Made by a program: the position numbers and the translations under genes. Under the pieces are notes generated by a model. It was not told the origin of the DNA. It was given only the letters and a program-made list of their open reading frames with translations, and ran no database searches. Positions 18,672-27,963 of a stretch of 64,000 bases of DNA are shown here, piece by piece. This DNA is from Granulicella arctica (GTDB lineage: Bacteria; Acidobacteriota; Terriglobia; Terriglobales; Acidobacteriaceae), in contig NZ_JACCCW010000001.1 in the NCBI RefSeq assembly GCF_013410065.1, positions 2,095,448 through 2,159,447 of the forward strand. Reading direction: 5' to 3'. Each line of letters opens with the position of its first letter. Within the stretch, counting starts at the first letter, position 1.

Positions 18672-18677
18672 ATCGTA
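18672..18677 (-). promoter_or_regulatory. -10-like hexamer for the CDF transporter
   Basis: TACGAT on the minus strand, 7 nt before the ATG at 18664; no Shine-Dalgarno is present between them. Confidence 0.35.
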
Positions 18678-18699
18678 CATGGTGCGTGTTACGGGATAC

Positions 18700-19467
18700 T
18701 CAAGGCTTCGTTGCGCGGTACAGGCCGGCCACACCAAAGGTGTAGCTGGTCCACGATGCATCGGTAAAACCGGCCTCGCGGATCAGTTGCAGCATGCGGG
18801 GTGGCCTTGGAAACCGTTCGACGGATGCAGGCAGATAGCTGTAGGCACTGGAGTCTCCGGAGATCAGGCCTCCAAGCTTCGGCAGCACCTGCTTGAAGTA
18901 CAGCGAGTAGAGCACACCGACGAGCCCATCGGGCTGGTTGCAGTCGAGGATGCCGATCTGGCCGCCGGGCCGGAGAACGCGGAAGAGCTCGGCAAGACCC
19001 TCCTCGTAGTTAGCAAGGTTGCGGAAGCCGAAGGCCGAGGTGACCAGATCGAGCGATCCCGGCGCAATCGGCAGGTGCAGCGCATCGGCCTCAATCGGGA
19101 TGATGTTGCGCGAAGCGAACTTGGCAGCGCCTCGCATGAGCATGTTGTGGGAGAAGTCCACCGCTAGTATCGGAGCGACGTCACTGCCCGCGGGACGGTG
19201 CTTCAACAGGGCAAGCGACATGTCGCCGGTGCCGCAGCATAGATCGAGCACAGCGCTCTGTGTTCGCTGAAGGATAGGGCGAAAGGCTCGTGCGGTCCTG
19301 CACCACCACCAGCGATCGACCCCAGCGGAGAGCACATGATTCAGCACATCGTACCGGGGCGCGATGGTGTCGAACATCTGCTGTACCGCGCTCGCGGCGG
19401 TGGCCTCATCCCGCGCCCCGACAGGCCGTGCGCCGGTGGTCACCTCGTGTTCGCGTCCGGAGATCAC
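18700..19467 (-). CDS. menG: Demethylmenaquinone methyltransferase (MenG/UbiE)
   Basis: Last step of menaquinone synthesis. 255 aa with the family N-terminus [20 protein letters not shown], the SAM-binding [13 protein letters not shown], and the C-terminal [16 protein letters not shown]. The GTG start overlaps the aroB stop (GTGA), so the two genes are translationally coupled. Chorismate made via aroB is the precursor of menaquinone, which fits the pairing. Confidence 0.93.
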   Translation of the reverse strand: MISGREHEVTTGARPVGARDEATAASAVQQMFDTIAPRYDVLNHVLSAGVDRWWWCRTARAFRPILQRTQSAVLDLCCGTGDMSLALLKHRPAGSDVAPILAVDFSHNMLMRGAAKFASRNIIPIEADALHLPIAPGSLDLVTSAFGFRNLANYEEGLAELFRVLRPGGQIGILDCNQPDGLVGVLYSLYFKQVLPKLGGLISGDSSAYSYLPASVERFPRPPRMLQLIREAGFTDASWTSYTFGVAGLYRATKP

Positions 19468-20591
19468 TTTTTGCGGCTTCTCGCCGAAGGTTTCGACGTC
19501 ACCTGCTGCATCCGCGCAAGCATCGACTCGGTAGCTGCCAGCAGCTCCGCGTCGGTCACGTCGTAGACAACCTCGGTTGAGCCGATTCCGGTCGTCAGTA
19601 CAAACGCTCGCCGTCCGCTGCGCTTCTTCTTGTCGCTGCCGGTCAGCTCGACCAGCTTGGCGGCCTTCGCGGTGAAGGCAGGCAACGGCCCGTACAGCAG
19701 AATGAGATTGACCATGCGGTCGAACTCATTCTGCGTGATGGCTCCACGCGACAAGGAGAGATGCGCCGCGGCGATGCTGCCCCAGCCGACCGCCTGTCCG
19801 TGCAGAAGTTGCTTGTACTTCGTAGCCGACTCGATAGCGTGGCCGATGGTATGGCCGAAGTTAAGGATCATGCGCAGGCCACTCTCCAGCTCATCCTGGC
19901 TGACGACGTCAGCCTTCACACGGACGGATGCTGCAACGACCCGCGTCAGCGCGTCCGCATCTCCGGCGAGAACAGCCTGCGAGTTTTGCTCGAGATAGCG
20001 AAAGAGCCTCGGGTTGCGGATGATCGCTGCTTTGACGGATTCCTGCAAGCCAGAGCGCAGCTCGGCAGATGGCAGCGTCCCCAGCAGATCCGTATCGGCA
20101 AACACGGCCAGCGGGTGATGGAAGCTGCCGATCAGGTTCTTGCCCGCGACGAGATTCACGCCGGTCTTGCCGCCAATGGACGAGTCAACCTGCGCCAGCA
20201 GCGTCGAAGGAAGCTGCACATAGGGAATGCCGCGCATGTAGATCGCAGCGAGAAAGCCGGTGATGTCGCCGATCACGCCGCCGCCCAGTGCGAGCAGCAA
20301 GCTGTCGCGGTCCGCCCCGGCAGTTGCTAGTTGCTGCGCGAGCGCTTCGACTGACGCAAGCCGCTTGTGCGCCTCACCGCTCGGCAGGAAGAGCACGGTC
20401 GGCGGTTCCGGGAACGATGCCAATATCGACTTTGACCACAGCTCCCAAATCTCCGGGGAGGTGACGATGAAGGGACGAAACGGCTTCCCATTGCTGAGCT
20501 TGCACAGGCGGGGGAAGAGCGTGCGCAAAAGCCCTGAACCGATGACGATATCGTAGCGTGCAGTAGGCGTTGTGAGGGGAATCGAAGGCAC
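19464..20591 (-). CDS. aroB: 3-dehydroquinate synthase
   Basis: Second step of the shikimate pathway (DAHP to 3-dehydroquinate, NAD and Zn dependent). 375 aa from the GTG at 20591. The frame is open up to 20744, but that would run into nadB on the other strand, and TACCAT lies 9 nt before this GTG. NAD and metal-site motifs are visible: [41 protein letters not shown] and [11 protein letters not shown] (metal His). Divergent from nadB. Confidence 0.95.
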   Translation of the reverse strand: MPSIPLTTPTARYDIVIGSGLLRTLFPRLCKLSNGKPFRPFIVTSPEIWELWSKSILASFPEPPTVLFLPSGEAHKRLASVEALAQQLATAGADRDSLLLALGGGVIGDITGFLAAIYMRGIPYVQLPSTLLAQVDSSIGGKTGVNLVAGKNLIGSFHHPLAVFADTDLLGTLPSAELRSGLQESVKAAIIRNPRLFRYLEQNSQAVLAGDADALTRVVAASVRVKADVVSQDELESGLRMILNFGHTIGHAIESATKYKQLLHGQAVGWGSIAAAHLSLSRGAITQNEFDRMVNLILLYGPLPAFTAKAAKLVELTGSDKKKRSGRRAFVLTTGIGSTEVVYDVTDAELLAATESMLARMQQVTSKPSARSRKK

Positions 20592-20600
20592 AGTAAACCT

Positions 20601-20606
20601 ATGGTA
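20601..20606 (-). promoter_or_regulatory. -10-like hexamer for aroB
   Basis: TACCAT on the minus strand, 9 nt before the GTG at 20591. It decides between this start and an upstream one at 20744. Confidence 0.35.
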
Positions 20607-20635
20607 TCGCAGGCGCTTTCGTGCTGTCGTAGGCG

Positions 20636-20641
20636 TAGCAT
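20636..20641 (+). promoter_or_regulatory. -10-like hexamer for nadB
   Basis: TAGCAT, 6 nt before the nadB ATG. The GAGGG touching the ATG is too close to act as a ribosome-binding site. Confidence 0.4.
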
Positions 20642-20647
20642 TGAGGG

Positions 20648-22186
20648 ATGGATCGGGTAGATTTTCTGGTTGTAGGTGGCGGTATTGCAGGGCTGAGTGC
20701 GGCGATTCGCCTGGCGAGTGTGGGCAAGGTGCTTCTGGTCTCAAAAGATGAGCTGGCCGAGTCGAATACAGCCTATGCGCAAGGTGGTATCGCCGTAGCG
20801 ATGGGCGGGGATGAAGATGTGGCGCTCCATCTCGAGGACACGATGGCAGCAGGTGATGGTCTCGTCAATCGTGAGGCCGCTGCCGTTCTCGTCGAGCAGG
20901 GGCCGCTCCGTGTGGAGGAGCTGCTGGCGTGGGGCACCGCCTTCGATCGAGAGCACGGCGAGTTGATGCGCACACGCGAGGGCGCGCACAGCCGCTCCCG
21001 GATCCTGCATGCCAACGGAGACGCAACCGGCCGCGAGATCGCCACGTCGCTGCTCCGCCATGTACGCGCTATGCCGGCAGTCGAGCTGATGGAGTGGACG
21101 ACCGGCGTCGACCTGCTGCTCGAGAACGGCCACGTCGTTGGCGCCACGCTGCTCGATGGCGAAGGTGCACTGCGCAGCGTGATGGCGGGAGCCACACTGC
21201 TGGCCAGCGGTGGCGCAGGCCAGGTCTATAGCGACACGACCAACCCAGCGGTCGCAACCGGTGACGGTATCGCCATGGCCTACTGCGCTGGCGCGGAGGT
21301 CAGCGACATGGAGTTCTACCAGTTCCATCCCACCGCCTTTGCGCTCGAGGGTGCTCCTCGTTTTCTGATGAGCGAGGCGCTGCGAGGCGAGGGAGCTCTG
21401 CTGCTAAACGCAAAGGGCGAGCGGTTTATGCCGCGCTACCATCCGCTGCTGGAACTGGCACCGCGTGATGTAGTAGCACGCGCCATCACACGCGAGGGGC
21501 TCGACGGCCCTGTCTATCTCGATATGCGGCATATCCAGAAGGACTTGAAGGCGCGCTTTCCCGGAATCTCTGCCTTCCTCGCCCGCTACGAGCTGGAGTT
21601 GAGCAGAGACCTCATCCCCGTGCGTCCGGCGGCACACTACCTGATGGGTGGCGTCCGAACGGACATCCACGGCAGGACCTCGCTGCCCGGCCTCTATGCA
21701 GCGGGTGAGGTGGCCTGCACGGGAGTCCACGGAGCCAACCGCCTGGCGAGCAACTCGCTGCTGGAGGGGCTGGTCTTCGGCGCACTGGCCGCCGAAGCGA
21801 TGATGCGGGCCGCAACGCGGAGCGGCGAGAAAACGGCGATATCTGCCTCATCGCCGTTAGTCGGATCGGGCGACGATCTCGACATCGAAACATGGATCGC
21901 CGATCTTCGCAGCCTCATGTGGCTCGATGCGGGCCTGCTGCGCGATGCCGTCGGACTCCATCGCGCCGAGGATAGGCTGGCGAAGCTGGCACTCAGCCTA
22001 CCGCAGGCGATGACGCGCCGGGCGATCGAAGCTCGCAACCTGCATACGGTCGCTGTCGTAATCGTAGCGTCGGCGCTGGCTCGCGAGGAGAGTCGCGGTG
22101 CTCACTACCGTAACGACTTTCCCCAGCATGATGCTGTTGCCCGGCACTCTGTAATGGAAAATGGGCAGCTACGCTTTGTAGATTGA
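20648..22186 (+). CDS. nadB: L-aspartate oxidase
   Basis: Flavoenzyme that makes iminoaspartate for quinolinate, first step of NAD synthesis. 512 aa. FAD-binding [14 protein letters not shown] at residues ~10-23, then [12 protein letters not shown], the active-site [17 protein letters not shown], the catalytic FYQFHPT segment, [10 protein letters not shown] and the C-terminal [17 protein letters not shown]. NadA, the enzyme that uses its product, is 4 kb downstream on the same strand; nadC is not in the window. Confidence 0.96.
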   Translation: MDRVDFLVVGGGIAGLSAAIRLASVGKVLLVSKDELAESNTAYAQGGIAVAMGGDEDVALHLEDTMAAGDGLVNREAAAVLVEQGPLRVEELLAWGTAFDREHGELMRTREGAHSRSRILHANGDATGREIATSLLRHVRAMPAVELMEWTTGVDLLLENGHVVGATLLDGEGALRSVMAGATLLASGGAGQVYSDTTNPAVATGDGIAMAYCAGAEVSDMEFYQFHPTAFALEGAPRFLMSEALRGEGALLLNAKGERFMPRYHPLLELAPRDVVARAITREGLDGPVYLDMRHIQKDLKARFPGISAFLARYELELSRDLIPVRPAAHYLMGGVRTDIHGRTSLPGLYAAGEVACTGVHGANRLASNSLLEGLVFGALAAEAMMRAATRSGEKTAISASSPLVGSGDDLDIETWIADLRSLMWLDAGLLRDAVGLHRAEDRLAKLALSLPQAMTRRAIEARNLHTVAVVIVASALAREESRGAHYRNDFPQHDAVARHSVMENGQLRFVD

Positions 22187-22203
22187 GCGCGACCGATTGA
22201 TGA

Positions 22204-22716
22204 TCATAGGAAAGTCAGCAGAACAGGGATCACAATACCGGCGATTAATAGCGCGGTGATCAGCTTCGTGTTTCGGATGTACTTGTAAGACATATAGAGC
22301 CCGGTCAGCGTGGAAGTAAACAGCCCCAGCGAGACCAGCAGGAAGAAGAGCTTCATGGGAAGCAGGTTCTTCACCTTGGTTACAGGGGCGTCGGTCGGCT
22401 TTGCGTTGGCCCCCGCTCCGGCCGGCGCATCCGGTGCGCCATCATGGGGTTTATCCCCTTTCGGGGAGCCGGACGCCAGCGCTGCAGGTGGCTGCGGCTT
22501 TCTCACGGGCACGACCAGCGTCTGCTTCTTGTGCAACTGGCCCAGCTTCACCAGAATGGCGGGCGGCTTGTAGCTGCTGCCGCGTGTCGTCTCATGCAGG
22601 TTGAAGGTCTGAAGGCCGCCGGTAATGGCAAAAAAGATCAAAGCTGGCGCTATAAAAACGCCGAGATACAGGTGGATCACGCGAACAGCTCGCAGGAGAG
22701 GCACAGGAGAAGACAT
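22204..22716 (-). CDS. PepSY-associated transmembrane protein
   Basis: 170 aa. A first membrane helix after RVIHLYLGVFIAPALIFFAITG (about residues 11-32), a Pro/Ala/Lys-rich linker of ~70 residues, then two helices (~122-142 and ~150-170). The opening motif HLYLGVF..P matches PepSY-TM proteins, which are often several hundred residues long, so this is a short form. An AGAGG precedes the ATG. Role unknown; iron or siderophore reduction is sometimes associated with this family. Confidence 0.65.
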   Translation of the reverse strand: MSSPVPLLRAVRVIHLYLGVFIAPALIFFAITGGLQTFNLHETTRGSSYKPPAILVKLGQLHKKQTLVVPVRKPQPPAALASGSPKGDKPHDGAPDAPAGAGANAKPTDAPVTKVKNLLPMKLFFLLVSLGLFTSTLTGLYMSYKYIRNTKLITALLIAGIVIPVLLTFL

Positions 22717-22766
22717 ACCTCTTTTTACCCGAGAAATTGAATTCGGACAAGTTAGGTCTGATATGG

Positions 22767-23690
22767 CTAGGACGAGTGCATAGACGACTTATTTTGTAGC
22801 AGGAGGGACGCGGCAATCGTGATCCCCAGCAACACAACGATGACACCTAGCGAGACGAGCGGGCCGACTTCGATCCACGACGCAGCCAGCATCTTGATCG
22901 CCGCAAACGCGAGCACGGCAGCCAGCCCGTAATGCAGGAAGCGCAACTTTGTGAGCAGATGCGCGAGCAGGAAGTAGAGCGAGCGCAACCCCATGACGGC
23001 CATGATGTTCGAGGTATACGCGATGAAGGGATGGCGCGTGATCGAGAGCACGGCGGGGATGGAATCCAGCGCGAAGACGACGTCGGTAATCTCGATGGCG
23101 ATCAGGGCGAGGAAAAGCATCGTCATCATCCGCTGCCCGTTCTCGTAAACGAAGAATTTGTCCTGCCGCAGGCTTACGGGATGCAGCTTCGCCACCCATG
23201 CGATCCAGGCGGGCGTGGCATCCTTGTCGTCTTTCTTCTCCGGCATCAGCAGCCGAACCGCAGCAAACAGCAGGATAGCGGCGAACGCATAGCTGATCCA
23301 GTGAAAGCGTGCGAGCAACCCGAGACCGGCGGCGATAAAGGCTCCGCGCATCACAATGGCTCCGGCCACTCCCCAGAAGAGCACCTTGGGCTGGCGAGCG
23401 GCCTCAATCCGAAAGACCTTGAAGAGCAGCAGGAAGACGAAGAGGTTATCGATCGAGAGTGATTCTTCGATGGCATACCCGGCTAGGTACTGCACGGCGG
23501 ATTCAGAGCCAAGGCTGCGCAGAATGACCAGCGAAAAGCTCAGCGCCGCCGCTACCCAGACGGCCGTTTCGACGACCGACTTCGTGTGGCGCGTATGGCT
23601 CGCATACCGTGCGTAGAGAAACTCTATGCCGAGCAGAACGACGAGGCCAACGTGAAAGCCGATCCAGTGATTGAGCGGGGTGACAAGCAT
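22767..23690 (-). CDS. TerC/Alx-family integral membrane protein
   Basis: 307 aa with about eight or nine membrane segments. The two acidic family motifs are present: ESLSIDNLFVF (residues ~76-86) and EITDVVFALDSIPA (~198-211). Family members export Mn or other metals and help metalation of exported proteins. In E. coli alx is controlled by a yybP-ykoY riboswitch; only 31 nt separate this gene from the upstream stop, so no such element fits here. TAGCAT lies 9 nt before the ATG. Confidence 0.92.
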   Translation of the reverse strand: MLVTPLNHWIGFHVGLVVLLGIEFLYARYASHTRHTKSVVETAVWVAAALSFSLVILRSLGSESAVQYLAGYAIEESLSIDNLFVFLLLFKVFRIEAARQPKVLFWGVAGAIVMRGAFIAAGLGLLARFHWISYAFAAILLFAAVRLLMPEKKDDKDATPAWIAWVAKLHPVSLRQDKFFVYENGQRMMTMLFLALIAIEITDVVFALDSIPAVLSITRHPFIAYTSNIMAVMGLRSLYFLLAHLLTKLRFLHYGLAAVLAFAAIKMLAASWIEVGPLVSLGVIVVLLGITIAASLLLQNKSSMHSS

Positions 23691-23721
23691 CTGAATTTGA
23701 TGCTATCGCGGATCGGATGGA

Positions 23722-24648
23722 CTAACGCTGGTTGAGGAGATGAATCATCTCCAGAAACAGGTCGCCCGCGATCTGGAGCGAGTGCGCACTGACCTTATCC
23801 ATGGTGTCGAGTTCGGTGTGATGGAAGCCACCCTCCGGATGCTCCGATGTGGGAGGGCCGTAGTCCAGGTCGATGATGTCGAGCACCGGAACACCGCGCC
23901 GCTTGAAGGGCAGGTGGTCGTCCTCGACGGTAGTGTTGTTCTTGAAGACGAAGCTGCTATGGCCCGTATTCTTCGCGGCGACGGCGAGCATATCCAGTAG
24001 CCATGGCGTCGAGTTCGCATCGCGGTCCACGTTCAAGTCCTTGTCGCCGATCATGTCCGCGAGCAGGAACGCCTTGATCTTCTGGAGCGTTCCATTCTGC
24101 GACCACTTGGCAGCGAGATGGCGCGTCCCATACAGCGAGTCTGAGTTCGACCAGCTCTGAATGGCCTCCTCGCCATCATCGAAGACGAGCCACACCGAGT
24201 ATCCTTCAGGCGGATGCGCGCGCAGATAGTTGCCGATCTCGATCAGCAGCGCCGTGGTCGAACCGCCGTCATTGGCACCGACGAAGTTGATGTCCTTCAG
24301 CGGATAGTTCGTCTCATAGTGGCTGGCCAGGACGATAATGCCGTCCTTCTTCCCCGGATACTTCACGATGAAGTTCTTCATGGCGAGCTGCCCGACCGGT
24401 GTGTTGGCGCTGAAGTTGTCCGTCTCGAAGTTACCCTTGGCTGCCTCCGGCTTGAAGTGCGCCTGAATAAACTCTTCAGCCTTTAGATGGCCTGGAGAGC
24501 CGATCCAGCGATGCGGAGCCGTGGCGATGTACTGCTGGTTGAGCACATAGGCGGCCTGCCCGTTGAAGCGTGCTGCGCTCTTCTGCGCAGGGCCGGACAT
24601 GGCGCAGAAAACAACAAGCATCGGCAACATCATACGGCGGAAGATCAT
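23722..24648 (-). CDS. Glutaminyl-peptide cyclotransferase-like M28 zinc enzyme (animal-type QC)
   Basis: 308 aa with an N-terminal signal peptide or anchor (residues ~1-21). The fold is an M28 aminopeptidase, with zinc ligands D127 (GANDGGS), E161 (DDGEEA) and a His in FHHTELDTMDK (276/277); E160 would be the general base. Three further segments resemble animal glutaminyl cyclases rather than aminopeptidases: SDSLYGTRHLAAKW, LLADMIGD, and EDDHLPFKRRGVPVLDII. Such enzymes convert N-terminal Gln to pyroglutamate. The ATG overlaps the tatC stop (ATGA). The frame is open to 24777 inside tatC. Confidence 0.8.
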   Translation of the reverse strand: MIFRRMMLPMLVVFCAMSGPAQKSAARFNGQAAYVLNQQYIATAPHRWIGSPGHLKAEEFIQAHFKPEAAKGNFETDNFSANTPVGQLAMKNFIVKYPGKKDGIIVLASHYETNYPLKDINFVGANDGGSTTALLIEIGNYLRAHPPEGYSVWLVFDDGEEAIQSWSNSDSLYGTRHLAAKWSQNGTLQKIKAFLLADMIGDKDLNVDRDANSTPWLLDMLAVAAKNTGHSSFVFKNNTTVEDDHLPFKRRGVPVLDIIDLDYGPPTSEHPEGGFHHTELDTMDKVSAHSLQIAGDLFLEMIHLLNQR

Positions 24649-25436
24649 GCGACTGTCTTCTCCTTCGCTTTCTTGCGATCCGGGTGGACGAGGAAAGCGA
24701 CGCCTACGCCGAGGAAGTACAGCACAAGCATCGGAGTGGCGAAAAGGCACATGGCTGTCGGTTCGGGAGAAGGGCAAATAATCGCCGCAATGAGGAAGAT
24801 GGCAAGGACGGCGTAGCGAAAGTGGCGCAGCAGAAATTTCCCGTCGACAATCCCGAAGAGTGCAAGAAAGAAGATGACGATCGGCAGTTCAAAGCAGATG
24901 CCCAGACCAAGAATTACAGCAAGAAAGAAGCCTGTATAGTCTTCGATCGTGATCATGTGGGTGAAGTTTTTGCCGAAGTCCTGGATGAGAATGACCATGG
25001 CTCCGGGAAGCACATAACGGTAGCCGAACCAGGCTCCAGCGAGGAAGAGGCCGACCGTGGCACTCATAAAAGGCCAGACGTATCGCTTCTCATTGGCATA
25101 CATGCCGGGAGAGATAAAGAGCCAGACTTGGTACAGGATGAAAGGGCTGGCTAAGATCGCACCGCATACGAAGGAGGTCTTGATGAAAAAATTGAGAGCG
25201 TCCGTCGGGTGCGTCATTGTCATCGTCAGGCCGATATCGACGAGCGGCTTTTGAATAAAGCCGACGAGGCGGACATGGAAAATATAAGCGATCACGAATC
25301 CGACAGCAAGATAGGCGATGGAATGCAATAGGCGCGTGCGCAATTCGCCGAGGTGCTCCATCAGGCTCATGCCAGGGAGCTCAGCGCGGTCGGTCACAGC
25401 GGCGCGTACTCGGTCGATAGGGTCGAGGTCAGCCAT
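24645..25436 (-). CDS. tatC: Sec-independent protein translocase TatC
   Basis: 263 aa, six membrane helices. The cytoplasmic N-terminus has the family signature MSLMEHLGELRTRL; FVCGAILASPFILYQVWLFISPGMYANEKRYVWPF marks the second and third helices in shortened form here (SPFILYQVWLFISPGMY). The ATG at 25436 lies in the 8-bp overlap ATGGCTGA with tatA. Receptor for twin-arginine signal peptides, such as that of the M24 peptidase at 4.4 kb. Confidence 0.96.
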   Translation of the reverse strand: MADLDPIDRVRAAVTDRAELPGMSLMEHLGELRTRLLHSIAYLAVGFVIAYIFHVRLVGFIQKPLVDIGLTMTMTHPTDALNFFIKTSFVCGAILASPFILYQVWLFISPGMYANEKRYVWPFMSATVGLFLAGAWFGYRYVLPGAMVILIQDFGKNFTHMITIEDYTGFFLAVILGLGICFELPIVIFFLALFGIVDGKFLLRHFRYAVLAIFLIAAIICPSPEPTAMCLFATPMLVLYFLGVGVAFLVHPDRKKAKEKTVA

Positions 25437-25935
25437 GCAGAGCCTCGTTTGAGCGTTCTTCTGCAAGGGAATGGGTTGCCGCATCGGGATCCGCTGTATG
25501 CGGAATCGCATCGAGCACCGGCGCGATCGGTGACCGGCTGGTAGGCAGGCCCGTGGACGGCGGCATCATCTCCAGCTCTCCGGCGGTCGCGATGGGCAGC
25601 GGCTCGCCAGTGTGGCGTTCCGGCTTCTCTGCCTCTGCAACGGCGTCGGTTGGCGCGGCGATGGTGTTCTCCGTGGCCTCAACGGCGGTGCTCTCATTCT
25701 GGAGCAGGGTCGGCGCTACGGGTGCGGCGGCTTCCATCGCTGCAATCTTCTGCTGGCGCTCGGCCTGCTCGGCGATGCGCAGCTCATCCTCCATCTGCAT
25801 GCGAAACTCATTGGAAGCGCGACGGAACTCTCCCATCAGCTTGCCCAGTTGGCGGGCAAGCTCGGGCAGCTTCTTCGGACCGAAGAGCAGAAGGGCGATC
25901 AATGCAATCAGGGCGGTATCGCCGAAGCTCGGCAT
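25429..25935 (-). CDS. tatA: Sec-independent translocase subunit TatA/TatB
   Basis: 168 aa. A short membrane helix (residues ~6-18, ALIALIALLLFGP) followed by the hinge and amphipathic helix KKLPELARQLGKLMGEFRRA, then a long Ala/Pro/Glu-rich tail of ~115 residues. FGPKKLPE is the common core; the chain length and the tail fit TatB slightly better than TatA, and the sequence does not settle which. TATCAT lies 11 nt before the ATG. First gene of the tatA-tatC-QC operon. Confidence 0.9.
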   Translation of the reverse strand: MPSFGDTALIALIALLLFGPKKLPELARQLGKLMGEFRRASNEFRMQMEDELRIAEQAERQQKIAAMEAAAPVAPTLLQNESTAVEATENTIAAPTDAVAEAEKPERHTGEPLPIATAGELEMMPPSTGLPTSRSPIAPVLDAIPHTADPDAATHSLAEERSNEALHG

Positions 25936-26261
25936 AGGTGAGTCCTATGATACGGCCTGCGTGGGTGAGGAACAAATGCCTTGCAGGCATGGCGTTCGTG
26001 TAAAGTTAAAGATGCATCCAGATAAGAACGTGCATCCTTCCGGAACCGTTTTCGTCTAAAGATGCACATGCGGCAAGGGCCGCGTGGATACAAGTGGTAC
26101 GGGCTGCAACATCCCCGTGGATTGGGTTTCGCCTTCGATTGTTGGATGAGCGCGGAACGACGAATCCTCTGCAGCTTTAGCAGTAAATGCTTTCAACATC
26201 CCCGTCTCAGCGGCAGGATCGGCGCACGCCGAACTAGCCGGTTGAGACTGAAGGCGGAAAT
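25936..26261. other. Intergenic region between tatA and nadA
   Basis: No gene. It holds the divergent promoters, a 12-bp direct repeat CAACATCCCCGT (26107-26118 and 26194-26205), and two copies of CTAAAGATGCA-like sequence near 26007 and 26055. An AAGGCGG ending about 26257 is the nadA ribosome-binding site. Confidence 0.5.
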
Positions 26262-27404
26262 TTGATTGGATTGATGGAAGAGGCCCCGGCAACGGCCGTG
26301 GCGCAGGTTGTTTCAGACACGTGTTCTCTTGATAACTATCTTTCCCAGCCGGACCACACCATGGATGCCCGTATCGCGGCAGCGCGCGCGACCCTTGGCA
26401 CCGATGTCGTCCTGCTTGGCCACCACTACCAGCGCGATGAGGTGATTCGATTCGCGGATGTCACCGGCGACAGCTACAAGCTCTCGAAGATCGCCTCCGA
26501 AACCAGTGCGAAGTACATGCTCTTCTGTGGCGTGCATTTCATGGCTGAGACTGCCGATGTCCTCGGTCAGCCATGGCAGCAGGTCATCCTACCCGACCTT
26601 AACGCCGGTTGCTCCATGGCCGATATGGCCGAGATTGGTCAGGTTGAGGACTGTTGGGATACCCTCGAACGCGCTGGCTTGACCGGCGACCTGATTCCCC
26701 TCACTTACATGAACTCCGCTGCCGCCATCAAAGCCTTCTGCGGCGAGCGCGGCGGCCTCGTCTGCACCTCATCGAACGCTCGCGGAGCCTTCGAGTGGGC
26801 CTTCGCTCGCGCCGGGAAGATTCTCTTTCTTCCCGACCAGCATCTAGGCCGCAACACGGCCTTCGCCATGGGCATTCCGCTTAGCGAGATGGTCGTCTTC
26901 GACCCCTACCAGATCAACGGTGGCGTCACTCCCGACCGTCTCCGCGCTGCAAAGATCATCCTCTGGAAGGGGCACTGCTCCGTCCATCAGCGCTTCCTGC
27001 CCGAGCACGTCGACCGCGTGCGCCGCGAAGAACCCGGTATGCAGGTTGTCGTCCATCCGGAGTGCCGCTGGGAGGTCTGCCAGAAGGCCGACGCCGTCGG
27101 CTCGACCGAGCGCATCATCGAAGTGATTGAGAAGGCGCCGGAAGGCTCGAGCTTCGCCGTCGGCACCGAGATCCACCTCGTCAATCGCCTTGCCCAGCGC
27201 TTTGCCCCTCTCGGTAAACGCGTCATCACGCTCGACGACTCCGGCTGCCTCTGCACGACGATGTATCGCATCTCGCCGCAGCACCTCGCATGGGCGCTCG
27301 AGAATCTGGTGGCGGGCAACGTTGTAAACCGCATTAAAGTGGATGATGATGTGAAGCAATGGGCGAAGGTAGCCCTCGATCGCATGCTGGAGATACGTGT
27401 TTGA
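26262..27404 (+). CDS. nadA: Quinolinate synthase
   Basis: Condenses iminoaspartate (from NadB) with dihydroxyacetone phosphate at a 4Fe-4S cluster. 380 aa from the TTG at 26262, which sits at good distance from AAGGCGG; an ATG at 26274 is possible. Motifs: LLGHHYQRDEV, FCGVHFMAETA, GCSMADM, VCTSSNA, HPECRWEVC and the C-terminal DDSGCLCTTM. The cluster cysteines expected in FCGVHF, VCTSSNA and SGCLC are all present. The stop overlaps the start of the DUF2203 gene. Confidence 0.95.
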   Translation: MIGLMEEAPATAVAQVVSDTCSLDNYLSQPDHTMDARIAAARATLGTDVVLLGHHYQRDEVIRFADVTGDSYKLSKIASETSAKYMLFCGVHFMAETADVLGQPWQQVILPDLNAGCSMADMAEIGQVEDCWDTLERAGLTGDLIPLTYMNSAAAIKAFCGERGGLVCTSSNARGAFEWAFARAGKILFLPDQHLGRNTAFAMGIPLSEMVVFDPYQINGGVTPDRLRAAKIILWKGHCSVHQRFLPEHVDRVRREEPGMQVVVHPECRWEVCQKADAVGSTERIIEVIEKAPEGSSFAVGTEIHLVNRLAQRFAPLGKRVITLDDSGCLCTTMYRISPQHLAWALENLVAGNVVNRIKVDDDVKQWAKVALDRMLEIRV

Positions 27405-27838
27405 GTAAGACGTTTACCTTGAACGAGGCGCAGACGCTGCTGCCGGTGCTCGAAGCTCTGTTGAAGCGGGCACAGGTGGCAGCGTCGCGTGCGAATGAGC
27501 TGGAGTTCGAGATGCAGCAACTCAGCCAGCGTATCTACCTTTCTGGCGGCATGCACGTCGATATCGTGGCGGCAGCGCGTCGCCGTGCCGAGCGTGACAA
27601 AGCAGCGCAGCAAGCCAAGGACACGCTGGCAGAGATCGATGCTATCGGCGTCCGTGTGCAGGATCTCGAAGCTGGCCTGCTCGACTTCCCCTGCCAGGTC
27701 GAAGGAGCCATGGTGCTGCTCTGCTGGAAGCTCGGCGAGTCGGCAATCTCCCATTGGCACACAGAGGAAGAGGGCTTTGCCGGACGAAAGCCCCTGGATC
27801 TCCGGTTTGGAAAGACAGAGCGAGAGAGATTCAACTAG
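27401..27838 (+). CDS. DUF2203-family protein
   Basis: 145 aa from a TTG overlapping the nadA stop (TTGA). Starts KTFTLNEAQTLLPVLEALL and ends with the conserved GAMVLLCWKLGES and HWHTEEEGFAGRKPL. Helical, no membrane segment. The family function is unknown; coupling to nadA here is the only clue to role. Confidence 0.85.
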   Translation: MSKTFTLNEAQTLLPVLEALLKRAQVAASRANELEFEMQQLSQRIYLSGGMHVDIVAAARRRAERDKAAQQAKDTLAEIDAIGVRVQDLEAGLLDFPCQVEGAMVLLCWKLGESAISHWHTEEEGFAGRKPLDLRFGKTERERFN

Positions 27839-27963
27839 GAGCGAGCGCGCAGGCAGCGTGCTGATTTGATGGGCTGAACGGCTGGTAGTACCTGGAGATG
27901 TCTTCTATCTGCTATGGTTCTGGGTATGATTTCGCAGAAGGTTGCGTGTGAGGTATTACCCAC

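Noticed and set aside
23691-23721. yybP-ykoY Mn riboswitch for terC
   Set aside because: The gap is only 31 nt, too short for the element, and contains a -10-like hexamer instead.
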